Origin: Blepharisma japonicum
Taxonomy: Eukaryota > Ciliophora > Heterotrichea > Heterotrichida > Blepharismidae
NCBI GenBank assembly: GCA_949751835.1
Contig: CATKHK010000078.1
Coordinates: forward strand, 149,711-213,710
Direction: 5' to 3'
Length of the DNA: 64,000 bases
Part shown: positions 1-12,700 of the stretch, piece after piece
How the letters are laid out: each line of letters opens with the position of its first letter
How positions within the stretch are numbered: the first letter of the stretch is position 1
The notes under the pieces: model-generated
Told to the model about the DNA's origin: nothing
The model's database searches: none
The model's input: the letters and a program-made list of their open reading frames with translations, nothing else
Program-made: the position numbers and the translations under genes

Positions 1-128
1 ATACTACTTTTATTTTGATATAAGCTTTTAATAATGAAGATCCAACAAATCACTAAAAACTTTCCTTATAATATATTTATAATATAAAATTATTAGATAT
101 TAATATATTCACCTATCTTGTGGACAAA

Positions 129-2003
129 TTATGAAATATTTGATAGTCTCTTACCTACATCAATAATTGCAATTCTGTTTCTGCTCTTATAAATCAAGCA
201 ATCTCTCATCAGATCTACCAGCTCAGAAAAGTTTTCCTCAATTTTCCACGGAACAATTGGCTTTATATGCTCCTCACATATGGCAGTCTTCAAGTCGTTT
301 TCGTCAATTTTTTGTTCATAGTAATTATACCCAACAATAAAATAATAAATAATCATTCCTAGTGAAAAAATCACGCTTTTATCGTCAATCAAGCCTTGCA
401 ATATTTCAGGGGATTTTCAAAATGGTCTAGCTTTATCATGGCTAATGATCTTCAGCTTAATTTCATTTCGCTTATTCAGCATAATCAGTCCTAAATCTAC
501 ACAGAAAAATGGGATTTCTTTCATATACACATGCTTAAGTGCATACACAATTTGTGACAGCCATTCTTTTCTTTTATATTCAATTTGTGAATCATAAGGG
601 ATATTTTTATCATGCAAATACTCTTCAAGTGAATGTGAGCATTTTTCGAAAACTGCATAAATATTGGACTTGATTCTATACAGCCCAAAACATCTAAGTA
701 CGGAGTCATTATTTAAGCATAAATGGTAGTTATACATGCTCCAGTGCTCTTCAGCGATTTTTTGATCAGTCCCAATTCTTACTAAATCTACATCAGTATT
801 AAGCATTTCTTTTAGATGGGTTTTGGAGGCTTCTAGAGAATCATCTTCTACATCTAAAGCTGAGCATTTGATGAAGTCAATATCAGAAGCATAATTGGTA
901 GGATCATTCATAATCTCGCAGAGAATATCAGTCATTTCACTGTAGGTGTTTAGCAGCAAATCGTCTTCAGTAATATCGTCTGCTTTAGGGATTATAATTT
1001 CTTGGAGTTTTCCTTTGTAACAGACTTTTATATCGCTTTTGACAACTACCATGGATTTGTAAGGAATTCCATCAAAAACGTAGCCCAAGTCAAATAGCCC
1101 AAGAATGATGTCTTCTATAGAGTCTGAATAAGCCTTGTCTGTGTTTACTAAAGCTTTTACTAGTGGCGTGCCGCGCATATGACAGTACTCAATCATTTGA
1201 TGGCTGATTCTTTTTCCATCTAATTCGAATACACTTGATATAAATTCGTCTCTTGCAAGCTCTTCTATTAGATTGAGCTCGGCTTGGAATTGGGCTGGGC
1301 TATCGAAAACTGCCACATACCAGTCATTCAGATGCCTTGTGTCTCTATCCACGCTTTCACATGATTCATCTAAATGAAATGTTCTTGGAAGCACAGATGT
1401 AATACGGTCTTCACAAGTCATTATTAGTTGTATAGGATCTTGGTCTGGATTTTCATAAATTTTCACAAAGCCATACCCATAGATTTTGTATGAGTAAATA
1501 GCCTCCCCTATCATTTTTCTAAGGATCTCCAGGATATCCTTAGTTGTGAGTCCTATACAAGAAAACACGACTCTGTATAAAACTTGTCTCTTTACACAAT
1601 CCCATTGGAAATGGCCAATATCCGATTTGTAGTTAACTCTTATGAGGAACTCATTTGCTATATAAAAAGCTTCTTCATTGAAAATTGCTGCTTTGGAATT
1701 GATCGCTAAAAGAAGTCGAAGCTCCAAAATCCCATTCTTCGCCTCGAAAATGATGGGGAAATTTCCCCATTTCCCTTCATAGAGCTCGCTTTGGTCACCG
1801 ATTGCAATCATGATTAAGTATCTATCGTTTTCTTGTATCACTCTTGTTTTTTGGAATCCTAAGCCTTCTAGCCCTTTGCGGAGCAGAGGAAATAAGTCCT
1901 TTGCGAAGTATCCTTGGGACTGCAATGATTTGTTTGAAAAAGAACTTTGAAAAGAAGGGTTACTCTGGGGCTGGTTGCTTCTTGAATTTGAACGACTTGA
2001 CAT
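129..2003 (-). CDS. Pseudokinase-like protein (624 aa)
   Basis: The reading frame runs from ATG at 2003 to TAA at 129 with one in-frame TGA (Trp) near 417, which a standard-code reading takes as a stop. Residues 1-30 are a Ser/Asn/Gln-rich tail and about 30-390 match nothing I recognise. From about residue 400 to the end the layout is that of a protein kinase. There is an APE-like motif (KSPEILQG), followed by a DxxSLG-type helix F segment (DDKSVIFSLGMI) and an Arg-containing helix I region (YKSRNRIAI). The catalytic loop has no HRD: the place is taken by PFFCVDLGLIMLN. The DFG motif is absent (ISHDKARP there), and no glycine-rich loop is obvious. What I see is therefore a kinase fold without catalytic residues. 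A regulatory or scaffold role is inference. Kinase fold fairly sure, function unknown. Confidence 0.7.
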
Positions 2004-2281
2004 CTGCTTTTATATTATATTAATCAAGTTCAGGAAATAAGCTATTAGAAATTAAGGAGATTTAAAATAAAATAGACATGGGAAAGTAAAATTTCGATTC
2101 TATAAATTGAATTCATGATATAATAAAGAATAAAAAATACAATATTTAATGGCTTGTATCAGAATTCTAAAACATTCATAAAATAGTTCCATTATGAATT
2201 TATATAAAAACCTTTTATAGCCTTAATCATGCTGATTTTCCTATTGTAGTCGATGTCATTAATCGAGAAAATGAAAATAAA

Positions 2282-4639
2282 ATGAAATCAAAGAAAAAGC
2301 AATCACAGATCTCAGAAAGCCCTTCAAAGCTCAGGAGCTCCTTTCAGTATTCTTCTCTGCCTGATATTCATGGGTTTATAGGATTCAAAAATGAATTCGG
2401 GGAAATGAACTGTTTCTTAAACTCTGCCTTACAAGTTTTGTGACACTTACATTCTTTTCGGGATTTAATTCTAACTCGAAACCTCAAATGTGAGCTCCAG
2501 GATGATCATTATTGCCTAGTTTGTGGATTAAAGCAGCTTTTTATCCAAAGCCTACAAAATCTGCTTCAATCCCAAGAAAATACAATCGACATTTCTCTGT
2601 ATAGAAGACATTTATCAGAAGTTTATAAACCGATCAAAAGATTCGGAATCCATTCAGCTGACGACAGCATGGAAGCTTTAATGGCAATTTTAAAAGCTAT
2701 TCATTCTAATGAAGTTGGAGATACCAACGAGGGTGTTAACTCTGATATCTCAAATGCAAATTGTGGGAGATCTTGCATAGCACATCAAGTTATTGATCTG
2801 CAGGTCCATGAATCATTAATATGTGAGTGCGGGAGTAAAGTGGAAAATGATTGAGATTTTTCTTCTTTTTCTCATCCTTTCTATATCTATGATATTCTTG
2901 AAGAAACAAAAAAATTCCATCCAAAGAAGCTTATAAGAGAAGGTATAAGAGAAAATTTAGCAGAATGCTTGAAGCATTCCAGCGTAATACCTATTGAAGG
3001 GGCAATCCCAGAATTCATTAGAGGTCAATGAGAAAAAGCGACACTTGATATATGTCCAAATACTGAAAACTGCTGTGTAAATAAAAGTAAAAACTCACTG
3101 ATTTTGAGATCTCATCCAATCATTTTTACTATCCAATTAATTTGGCATGAAAAAAATCCAAGCTATCTTGAAATCCTTCAAATTTTATCATCAGTTCCTC
3201 AATTTTTGTCGCTTGACAGAATTTATGCAGAAGCTCATCATACAAATCATATACTAAAGGGAATGATTTTATATGGAGGATTTCACTACGTTTTTGTGGT
3301 AAAGCATTCAGATAATAATTTATGATACAAATTGGATGACGAAAATATATCATTACTAGGAAATGGATCATGAATACAAGCAATTGAAGAAATAATTAAT
3401 TGCAAACTTTATCCTGTAGGATTGTTCTATGAAGAATTAGGCCAGGCAGAGGATGCAGGTTTAAGAGATGTAGATTGAATTGAATTAGAAACCAAAGTCG
3501 TAAATAAAATGTGGAAGCGAAAGCGATTAGAGCCAATTTCTGAAAAAAAGTGCCTTACTCCAAAAATTCATCGATCAAGAGAAAGAATGATCTTTTTAAA
3601 GTCTCAGAGCCCTTGCATAAAGAATAGCGATTCTAATATGCAAATAGAGCAAGATGCTGAGCTATGGCGATGCAATTGTGGAAGAATCAATGAAATAAAT
3701 TGACAATGCTGCCCAAGCTGTAAAGAGTTAAAGCCTGGTGAGAGTGGATGAATTTGTAGAGATTGCACTTTTAAAAATGATCCTTATTTTCTTATATGCC
3801 AAGTGTGTGGAAGCATGAAAAAGGAATTAAAATCGCAAAGTCAAAATAATTCAGCTGGAAAGCCCAATATACCCTGACAATGCAAAATTTGTAAAGAATA
3901 TAGCAGTTCAAAATGCCAAGAATGCACTCATTGTTCTAAGAAAAAATCAAAAATACAAGGATCAAGCAGACTTCTTGCAAATGTATGATTATGCAAATTA
4001 TGTGGGGCATATAATACTCAAAGCTGTTGTAAGTGCCAATTTCGAACTCCTCCAAAAAATCGATGCATTAAGTGTGGCGAAGATATAGCAATAGGAGATA
4101 TTTGTCTTAGCTGCATATCAGAGAGATGCCAAATCTGTCATAAAACTATAGCAATTACTGATAAAAAATACTGCTGAAAATGCAAATCAGAATCATCTGG
4201 GAATCTTTGTCTAAAGTGCAACTATTATTTTGAAAACTGCAAGCTGTTGTGCAAAGGATGCATTCTACTAGTCTGGGAATGTGAAAATTGCAATAAGTTC
4301 AATTGGCCAACTGATAAAGAATGCTTTAACTGTAAAATTCTCCATAAAAGAGACCAAATTTCAGAGATTTCTTCCGCTCGCATAGAAGAAAATTATTATA
4401 GGGAGCTTTCATGCTGCTTTTGTGGTATGAAATTGGCTATGGGAGAATATAAAAATTGCTATTATTGTTTGAAGAAGACAAAAGACAATCATTGTGCAGT
4501 GTGCAATTTAGATTTGACTCCTGATAAGTATAGTTGCATGATGTGTAGAAAAACAAGATGAATTTGTAAATGTGGGCAAAAGCATTTAAATTCTAAGCCA
4601 ACGTGTATGAATTGTAATAGTTATAAAATCAGCATTTAA
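2282..4639 (+). CDS. USP53/54-like ubiquitin hydrolase with C-terminal zinc-finger array (785 aa)
   Basis: The frame is open from ATG 2282 to TAA 4637-4639 when its many TGAs are read as Trp. The N-terminal half is a ubiquitin-specific protease domain of the USP53/USP54 type. Its Cys box is GFKNEFGEMNCFLNSALQVL (catalytic Cys44) and its His box is YGGFHYVF (His335), followed by an acidic YKLDDEN stretch. A CxxC pair near residue 80 and others inside the domain could bind zinc. From about residue 460 to the end, many CxxC pairs occur, several preceded by Trp (WQC, WIC, WLC, WEC), like RanBP2-type or zinc-ribbon fingers; I estimate eight or more. The family removes ubiquitin or binds it; USP53/54 members are weak or chain-selective. 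Both catalytic residues are present, so activity is plausible. The upstream frame is also open, so a longer N-terminus or a missed first exon is possible. Confidence 0.8.
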
Positions 4640-4764
4640 AATAACAATGCTTTACATTTACTTTATACATTAATTATAGCCGCTTATTATGTAATATCAT
4701 TAATATCTTTTAGGAATTTTTAAAATAAAATCTACAAATCCAAAGCCTTCTAAAAAAAAGTCAT

Positions 4765-5378
4765 ATGAAACGCAATATAGGGTCTTTTATTTTTGGCTAT
4801 AACACTGATGGTTTTAATTCAAATCAATTGAATGTTTCAGCTACTTTAGATTGAGGAGAAAATAAAGAACTCTATATATCAATGATGGCAGTCATCATGC
4901 CTCTTGGTGCTTTATGTAGAGCTTTAATTGCTGGCTCTGTATCTAATAGAATAGGAAGGAGAAACGCACTTATGGTTGTTGACATCATAAATATCAGAGG
5001 TGGACTTCTATTTATTATTCCTGACACTTATGCTTTTGGAATTAAAAGATTGTAACTGGATTCCCATCTTGATGCTTTTATACTCTGACTCCACTTTATA
5101 TCGGACAAATCTCGCAAGCAGATATAGGTGGGCTAATCATTGATTCAGGGATATGGTTTGCTTATGTAATAGCTATCCCTTTACCTAAAAATGAAGAAAA
5201 CATAACTACAAATTCATTAGCAAAAGATGATGGGGATTTCTCATGAGAACAATTATTTATGCGCTCTAAAAAATCAAGGAAAATGCTTAGAATTGGAATT
5301 TTGATTGCAGTTGTTCGAGCAACACTAGGGATTGATGCATTCTTTGCATACACAACAAATATTTTTAGTAAATTTTAG
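4765..5378 (+). pseudogene. Broken MFS sugar-transporter-like gene
   Basis: From ATG 4765 the protein reads like the N-terminal part of a major facilitator sugar transporter. It has FGYNTDGFNSNQLN in the first helix region, ATLDWGENKELYIS, and the loop 2-3 signature VSNRIGRRNALMVV. At about 5050 the frame hits TAA. The homologous sequence continues one base out of register (from 5052: VTGF...TPLYIGQISQADI...YVIAIPLP) to TAG 5376-5378. A single lost base explains the break. The protein also stops after about half of the usual 12 membrane segments, and the segment around the GQIS motif looks shortened. No 15/16-nt intron would repair the frame. I call it a degenerate paralogue; an intact copy is expected elsewhere in the genome. 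Confidence 0.65.
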
Positions 5379-5490
5379 AATGCGAATTTAGAACTGCAAA
5401 ATGATAGAATATAAAATAATTACTGAAATATTTTTAATTGAGCATTCTAATTTGGAAATGCTCATTTATTCCATAAATTTAGAACTTAAT

Positions 5491-5679
5491 TTAGTGCTTA
5501 TGAGATGACCCTTGAGAAGATCCTTGTCTGCTCGAAGAGTAGCTAGGATTGTTAGGATTCATCTGATTGCTTCTGTTATCTGATGCAGCATGATGAGCAG
5601 CATTATTTGGGTTGTGTACATTTGATGATTGAGTATGGGCTTGATGGCTTTGACCTCCTTTGGATGATCCGTGCTTCAT
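5491..5679 (-). CDS. Small Ser/His/Asn-rich protein (62 aa)
   Basis: A short frame with an ATG start and TAA stop encodes a very hydrophilic, low-complexity protein rich in Ser, His, Asn and Gln. It begins MKHGSSKGGQSHQ and ends SSQGSSHKH. It has no membrane segment, cysteine or recognisable domain. The composition differs from the surrounding AT-rich spacer, which argues for real coding. It is isolated between the broken transporter and the acyl-CoA synthetase. Function unknown; a chance frame cannot be excluded. Confidence 0.45.
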   Translation of the reverse strand: MKHGSSKGGQSHQAHTQSSNVHNPNNAAHHAASDNRSNQMNPNNPSYSSSRQGSSQGSSHKH

Positions 5680-6075
5680 TTTTAAATTATTAAATTTTAA
5701 TGGCCATTTTTGTAATGATCAGAATATATGGAAGATTTAATGGATCTATATTAAAAATTGGACGATTATTCTTTTAATTAAAAGCTGTAATAATAAAACT
5801 TATTATAATCTTCTCAGATCATTATTCTTCTTAATTGGTTATTGATCATTATCAGTATCAATTATATCAGTATTTTTATAATTTGAAAGCCACTATAATC
5901 TAAATCAGATTGAATTAACTACTGAACATTTCTTGTTAGGGATTTAACAATTATTTAAGTAATTAGTGTCTGGATGCATAGAGAAAAGAATTTATTAAAA
6001 ATCGTCATAATTATAGACTAGAAATTGTTATTTTACATATTTACTTATTTCTGTTTATTTAAGTTGCTTCTTAAA
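5680..6075. other. AT-rich spacer
   Basis: I see no gene, RNA gene or clear repeat in this spacer between the small protein and the acyl-CoA synthetase, both on the minus strand. Confidence 0.5.
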
Positions 6076-8097
6076 TTATAAATTAGGATCAATAAAAAGC
6101 TGCTCAATTATTGCTCCATATTTCTTATGAACTACCTTTCTCTTGACCTTCATCGTAGGGGTCAGCTCACCACCTGCAATCGAAAAGTCTTGAGGCAAAA
6201 ATCCCCACTTTCTTATATGCTGGGCTCTGGAAGCTGCATGCTTGTTATATTTTTCAATACAGGATTGAATATACTTCTTCACTACTGGACATGCCAGTGC
6301 TTGACGATTTTCAATTGCAGGACTTCCATGAGCCTTAAAAACTTCTACTACCTCAGGAGTTAGTTTCTCACTGAATGACCCATCAGACTGCGGTACTTTT
6401 TTGAATGAAATTAAAGCTCCGAGATATTTTTTCCCTTCCCCGACTACCAGTACTGTATTGAAAACTTTTGAAATATCTTTGATTTGCTCTTCAATAAGGA
6501 AAGGAGGAATATTTTCACCTCCAGCTGTTATGATCAATTCCTTTATTCTGCCAGTAATAAATAAATTTCCTTCTCTATCTAAATATCCTTCATCTCCTGA
6601 GTGAATAAAGCCATTCTTATCAATACACTCTCTGGTTTCTTTTTCGTTTTTCAGATATCCAGCGAATTTATTTCTTCCTCTATAGCAGATTTCCCCAGTT
6701 TCACCTCTTGGTAGCTCGACCCCTTTAGAATTCATGATGACTAGTTCAGCACCTGGTAGCACAACTCCTTGGCTTCATATATTCCCATTTTTATACGACC
6801 CAAAAGTCATTGGTGCGGCAGATTCAGACATCCCATATCCAGCTATAATAGGCATATTCAATGATATAAAGAACTTTAATGTGCTTCTTGACAATGGAGC
6901 TGCTCCATACATAAGAGTTCTGCATCTATCAAAACCCAACATTTCTCTAAATTTATCTAAAAAGACTGCTTTGGCGACATAAAAGCTTTTTTCAACTGGC
7001 CGATTTTCTAGCTGATTCAAAACATTTCTATAAGCAACCTCTCTGGCCCAATCTACAATTTTTTTCTTGCTAGGTGGAAGTGAGTTGAACATGGCCTTGA
7101 TTTTTTCTTCAAATTTTTCATATACTCTTGGAACTCCAAAGAAAAAGGTTGGCCTTACTTCTTTTATTGTTTTGCCAAGTGATCCTTGTAACGCATCTTC
7201 ATCAGCAAAGTCAATACATACTTTGCCTTGGAGACAGCCAAAAAAGTCAATTGTTTGTTGGACTACGTGACTAAGTGGCAAATAAGAAACAGCATGCTCA
7301 TCATCACCAAATGGCTCAGATATATCTTTTAGTCTTCTTCCAGACCATGCTAAATTGTCATGACTCAATAAAACTCCTTTCGGAGGCCCAGTTGTTCCTG
7401 AAGTGTAGACAATTGTGGCACAGCTTGAAGGTCTAATTGAATTCATTCGGTTTTCAACTTCTCCTGGGTCAACATTTACCCCTAAATCTAAAAATTCAGT
7501 CCAGTTATAGATTGGCACAGGACTACTTATCTCTTTTAAGTTGCCTGTAGGCCAGTATACAACAAATGCTTTGATTTTTGGCAACTTATCAATGACTTTG
7601 AGGTATTTCATGAGATGTGATTCGTTTTGAGCTACAATTAACTCAGCTTCGCTATGATCTGCTATATAGTGGCAAGTTTCAGTGCCACTGGTGGTATAAA
7701 TCCCTGTAGGAATGCAATTAGCCAGAGCTGACCCTGCATATGACAGAATCCACTCAGGAGAATTAAAACCGATGATGTTGACGACCTTCCTTTGGGAGAT
7801 TCCTAGACTAATGAGAGAAGTGGCGAATAAAAGGGCGTCTGAATAATATTCTTGGAAAGTCCATGTTTTCCATTTGTCTCCTTTCTTAACTCTTAAGGCT
7901 GGCTTGTGAGGACACTCTATCACTGTTTTCTGGAAGAGTTCAACAAATGTTACCGGAGCCTCCTGGCCTTGCTTGTAAGGAAGCATACATATAGGAAGCT
8001 CTTCATTGATATCTGTAGTCCAATGCAAGTGCTTCCCATCAGGGTTTGAGGTCAAGGACTGAGCTGATTCTGAAAGCCAAAAAAATTTCGACTCCAT
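6076..8097 (-). CDS. Long-chain acyl-CoA synthetase, bubblegum (ACSBG) type (673 aa)
   Basis: The frame runs from ATG 8097 to TAA 6076 with one in-frame TGA near 6775 (GNIWSQG). It is an ANL-superfamily adenylating enzyme that activates fatty acids to acyl-CoA through an acyl-adenylate. The AMP-binding P-loop YTSGTTGPPKG lies near residue 230, followed by SYLPLSHV, the A5-type motif YGMSESAAP, the hinge region SGDEGYLDREGNLFITGR and IKELIITAGGENIPP. The last motif and the total length fit the bubblegum family, where this stretch is conserved. There is no N-terminal signal or membrane segment. The upstream spacer 8098-8475 holds nothing recognisable. All core motifs are intact, so an active enzyme is expected. 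Confidence 0.92.
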
Positions 8098-8475
8098 GTT
8101 TTATTGAACAAAACTGGTTTTATCCATTTTCAATATACTTCTTGTGACCGATTTCATAACTGAAGAAACATTAGAATAGTTAATTTCCTCAATTTATAAG
8201 CTTTTAGAAAGTTGGTTATTTATGAGCAAGAAAAATGAAAATTAGAAAAATATGCAACTGATGCATTTTTTTCCGACGAAGCAAATATAAAAATAAGAAA
8301 AGCGAATGTTAAATTTTGGATTAATTCAGAAAATGAGTCCTATTCAGTTTTAGCTTTTTAGGTTTTGTAAATCAAAGAAATGTCAGAGAGAAGATTTGAT
8401 GTTTCTTATAAATCTGTTATATGTTCAAGTTTATATGATATAATTTTAATTAAATTACATAAATTTAGTCTTTTT
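8098..8475. other. AT-rich spacer
   Basis: No coding or RNA feature could be supported in this spacer between two minus-strand genes. It should contain the promoter of the acyl-CoA synthetase, but I cannot define an element. Confidence 0.5.
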
Positions 8476-9321
8476 CTATTGTGCAATACTTGAAAGGCTT
8501 TTCTTATATATCATAATGGGTCTTTTAAATTTATCTTTTCCTTCGGTTGGAATTATTTTTGTGAGTAGCTCAAACTTCAAATGATTGACTAGATACTCTT
8601 CAAATTCGTTAGGCTTGAATAAAATTTTTTCATAATTTTCTCTGATCGTTTCTGTTCGATTTCTTGCTTTTTTGTAAGATTTTCACGGATGAGGTTCAAA
8701 TATAAAAATTCCATTAGGTTTCAAAGCTTTATAAATTTTATCAAAGCAAAGTGTTACAGCTTCATCCCCCCAGTTCAGATGAATTCATTTAATAGTAGAT
8801 AAAAGCAAAATTACATCATATTTGCTCTCTTCTTCAGGACTTTTCACATAATTTTCTTCTCTAAAGGCAACATTATTTGGAAAATTTGCTGAAGTGGCAG
8901 CGATATCAGTTCTGATTGCTTTCGTAGGAACTTTTAGATTTTCAGGGAGGCTAAAGAATTTTTGGAAGTTTGAAGGGTAAGATCTGACGTCTTTGATAAA
9001 CTCTTCTCTTTCCTTAAGTACTTTTGCCTGCTCTGTAGCTCTTTCTAGATAAGAAAGGTTGGTCTCAGCTTTGGTTATGAGCTTGTAATCTATATCTAGC
9101 CCTAAAATTCTCTTAGGATTGAATTTCGATGCGATAATAAGCGTGATTGTTCCATCATTGCATCCTATATCGAGAATATCCTTATTCTCAAACAGTTCTC
9201 TCTCCAAGATTTTTATTCTTGGGTCATTTCAATGTTCAGCATTTCTAAGGTTGTAGTATCGTTGATAATTCCCGTACTTAAATCTTTCCATCCCTCTAGG
9301 TTTTACCTTTGCATTTTTCAT
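8476..9321 (-). CDS. MEPCE: Bin3/MePCE-like RNA 5'-methylphosphate capping methyltransferase (281 aa)
   Basis: I start at ATG 9321 because it adds the diagnostic Bin3 N-terminal signature YGNYQRYYNLR (residues 16-26). The frame reads several TGAs as Trp and ends with TAG at 8476-8478. Motif I of the SAM-dependent methyltransferase fold is LDIGCNDG (50-57). The Bin3-specific block IHLNWGDE (180-187) and FEPHPWKSY (208-216) follow. This family methylates the gamma-phosphate at the 5' end of small RNAs (7SK, U6 or telomerase RNA, depending on the organism). No 7SK RNA is known to me in ciliates, so U6 or telomerase RNA is the likelier target; that is inference. Between motif I and the Bin3 block is a charged insert (about 75-115). 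The protein is compact, with no long disordered N-terminus as in the human enzyme. Confidence 0.9.
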
Positions 9322-9757
9322 ATTTAGGAATAACTATGTATATTACTTAGTTGATTAATAAATATAATCATATGTTTATTTTTTAATTCTTTATAGTAAA
9401 TAGAAGATAACAGAATTTTTATAAAATGGTATAAAATTATATATAGCAGGGTGAATTCTTGATAATATTAATTTATCAGTAATTATCCAAGAAAGTATTT
9501 GAATGATATAAGCATTATGTATTTATAAATTTATTAAATACTGAATTCTACTTAGAAGATTAGTTGGTAATAAATCCAGTAAAATTTGATGTAAAGATAA
9601 ATAATTAAATATGGGTAGATAAAGTTTAAATCTCAAAAGAAGAAGTTATAATAAATATAATTAAAACTACAATTTTTAGACTTTGATTAACTTCTCCATT
9701 CTTAAGTAGAAATAAAAACTTTTATTTTTCTTTGCAACAATCCTATTCATTTGTAAA
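9322..9757. other. Divergent intergenic region
   Basis: This AT-rich spacer lies between the outward-facing methyltransferase (-) and giant surface protein (+) genes, so it must hold both promoters. I cannot define any motif, and no open frame of note is present. Confidence 0.5.
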
Positions 9758-12700
9758 ATGAAGTCGTTATTTGTTGTCAAAATCCTATTTTTTGGTCTTA
9801 TCCTTGTCTATTCTCTAGATCCTTCAACCGTTGTTTTGGCTTTAAATTGTGGAACTTCTACTCCATATACGTCAACCTTTGGGTTTGTCTATGCCGCTGA
9901 TAATTATTTTACAACTGGGAGCTCCTATGCTTGTTCTTGCAGTATTGGACTGACTCAGAACCAGACCCCATATAAGGTTGAACGATTTAGCACAACAAGT
10001 CCTTCTTGAGGGTACAGAATTCCTATTTCAACTGATGGGACTTACGTAATAATCCTTCAGTTCGCAGAAATTTACTTTACAACAACAAATTCGCGGGTTT
10101 TCACAATTAAAATTGGAAATTATGTGGTTAAATCAAACTTAGACTTGGTGGCACAAGTAGGAGCCAAAAATGCTTGTGACCTTTTTGTCCAATTTACACT
10201 TACCTCTGGAGTTGTTTACATAAATGGAAGCTCTATAACAGGTGCATTCTCTAGTGGAAAGCTTGTACTTGATTTCTATAGGATTACTGAAAATCCTAAG
10301 ATTTCAGGAATTATATTGGTTAAAGGAGATTGCACAGTTGCTGACAATTGCAATATGTGCTATGATCTTAAATGTTTAACATGCAATTCTTCTACAGTTA
10401 CCTGTACAACTTGCATTGCAAATGCAACACCTGTTAGTGGAGTGTGCAAATGCAATGCTAATGCTTTTTATGTTACGGCTTCAAATACTTGTGTAATTTG
10501 TGATGATTTATGTGGGGCTTGCATCAGTTCAACCCCTTTTTTATGCACTACCTGCCCTTCTCCTTATTTTTTAGTTTCAAGTATTTGCTTGAGAGCTTGT
10601 CCCTATGGTTTTACAAGCCCTTGTGTTTCAGTTTCTTCAGTAGTTATTGACACAAACTTCGCGACCTATTTTTATGGGACTTATGGCCTTTTTAAAACAG
10701 GAACAAGTGGAAGCAGCTATTACTTTTTTAATTCCCCTGAAAGTTCTGCTGACCCAGTTCCTGTTAAGAGCCGTGGACTTTACTTTTCAGGAGGAACTTA
10801 TTTAGAAACAATTTCTGCTGTTTATTTTTCTCTCAATTTCTCTCTTGGTATGTGGGTTTGGATTATACCAGGGTCTGGAAATATACTTACCCACAGCAGC
10901 GGCTATAGAATTATTATCACAGAAACTGGTGTGCTTAAAATTATATTGGAAAATCAATTGGAAGCTACTATGCTCGTAACAACAAGTAGCTTGTCTCCTG
11001 CGAATAGCGCTTGGGTGTATCTTTCTTATGTCATATCTTTTACTTCTCCTTCCACAACAATCAAGCCTTATCTAAACAATGTAGCTCAAACATCGGCAAC
11101 CCAGTCTGGATATATTTATAGGGATCCTGTTAGCAATACTATAATTTTAGGCAAAAGCTCAGTATCAAACTTCAATGGCTATATTTACCAATTTCAACTA
11201 TGAAACTCAGCAGTGTCCAATTTTAATACACAATACTCAGATCAGATATGCGGGACTGGGGCCATAGCAAACTGCCTATGATCATGTGGATTTTTATATT
11301 GGATAAGCAGTGGGACGATTACAGCTTGTGATGGATCATGCCCAAATGGCTGCACAAGAAATGGGTCTTGCAATGTTTGCTATGATCCACTTTGTAGTGT
11401 TTGTAGAGGATTTATAGATGGATTGTGCGATCAATGCGTTACTAATGCATCTGGAACACCCTGTACCTGCAATCCAGGATATATGCTATCTCCATCTGGA
11501 TTTAGCTGCATTGCGTGCTCAACTGGCTGTTCTGCATGCACTGGAATTAGCTACTATCAATGTTCTTCGTGCTTTTCTGGGTATTTTTTATTGAAAACTC
11601 AATGCTTAACCTTTTGTCCCTCAGGATATACATCTAATTCATCATCAAATACATGCTCTCTCTCAAATTCAAATGTTTTGAGTCTAAATTTTCAAAATTT
11701 GATTCAATTGGATACAGTTAATGGAGTCACAGTTGGAGGTTCTATTACAAATACTTACCCAACCTGGGAATCAGGGAACAAAGATCCTATACCGTCAATA
11801 TATAGAGGCTACTATTTTACTGCAACAAGATATATGACAACAAGTTCGATAACCTTAGGACCATGATTTTCTTTATTATTTTGGGTTAGGGCAACTAATA
11901 ATGGAGTTATATTTTCAAAATATGATGGGGCAACCTGATGGCTAAAAATAGCCCTCGCCTCTTCTAAGCCTCAATTTACTACCCTTACTTTATCTGATAG
12001 TTCTACCACACTGTCAATCCTTGGCTCTTCTAGTATTGCAAACACTTGGGCTTACTTAGGCTTTACTTGTGGACTTAATGGATCAGGCCAAACAGTTATA
12101 ACCTTGGTAACAGGATCCACAACCTCAGCCACATCGGTAACTGGACCCACTTCTACTTCAACTTCTTCTTTATTTTATAATGATGCAGGAGCTCTTTATC
12201 TTGGGTCAATCTCTGGAGGATTTACTGGGTGAATTTGAAATTTCAACATATACAATGATAACACATATGCTCTGGCTGGATGAAGAACTTCAGGATGTAG
12301 TGCTGGATGCTCTAGCTGCCCTTTAGATTCATCCGTGTGCCCTGATAATTGCAATTGAAATTATTTCAATAATGCTGGAACTTGTTTTAATTGTGGTACT
12401 CTCAGCTGTAACCGTGGATGTCGAAACACTGAGTCGTGCAACTTATGCCTATATAAAGAATGCTTAGTTTGCACTTTATTCGACGGGCCCTGCACTTCAT
12501 GCATCACAAATGCTTATTTTCCATCTCCAGGAGTTTGTGCCTGCAAACTTAATGCATTCTGGGATACGTCCTCCCTTGCTTGCACAATTTGTGATACTCT
12601 CTGTGATCAGTGCCAAACAACTTTATTATTTTTATGTTCTACATGCAGCTCAGCATATGTACCAGTATCAAATGTATGCTTAAGAAGCTGCCCTTATGGA

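Noticed and set aside
6127-7270. Plus-strand frames of 67-82 codons opposite the acyl-CoA synthetase
   Set aside because: They are shadows of a well-supported minus-strand enzyme and encode nothing recognisable.
8785-9207. Methyltransferase starting at 9207
   Set aside because: That position is TTG, and the true ATG at 9321 adds the Bin3 signature.
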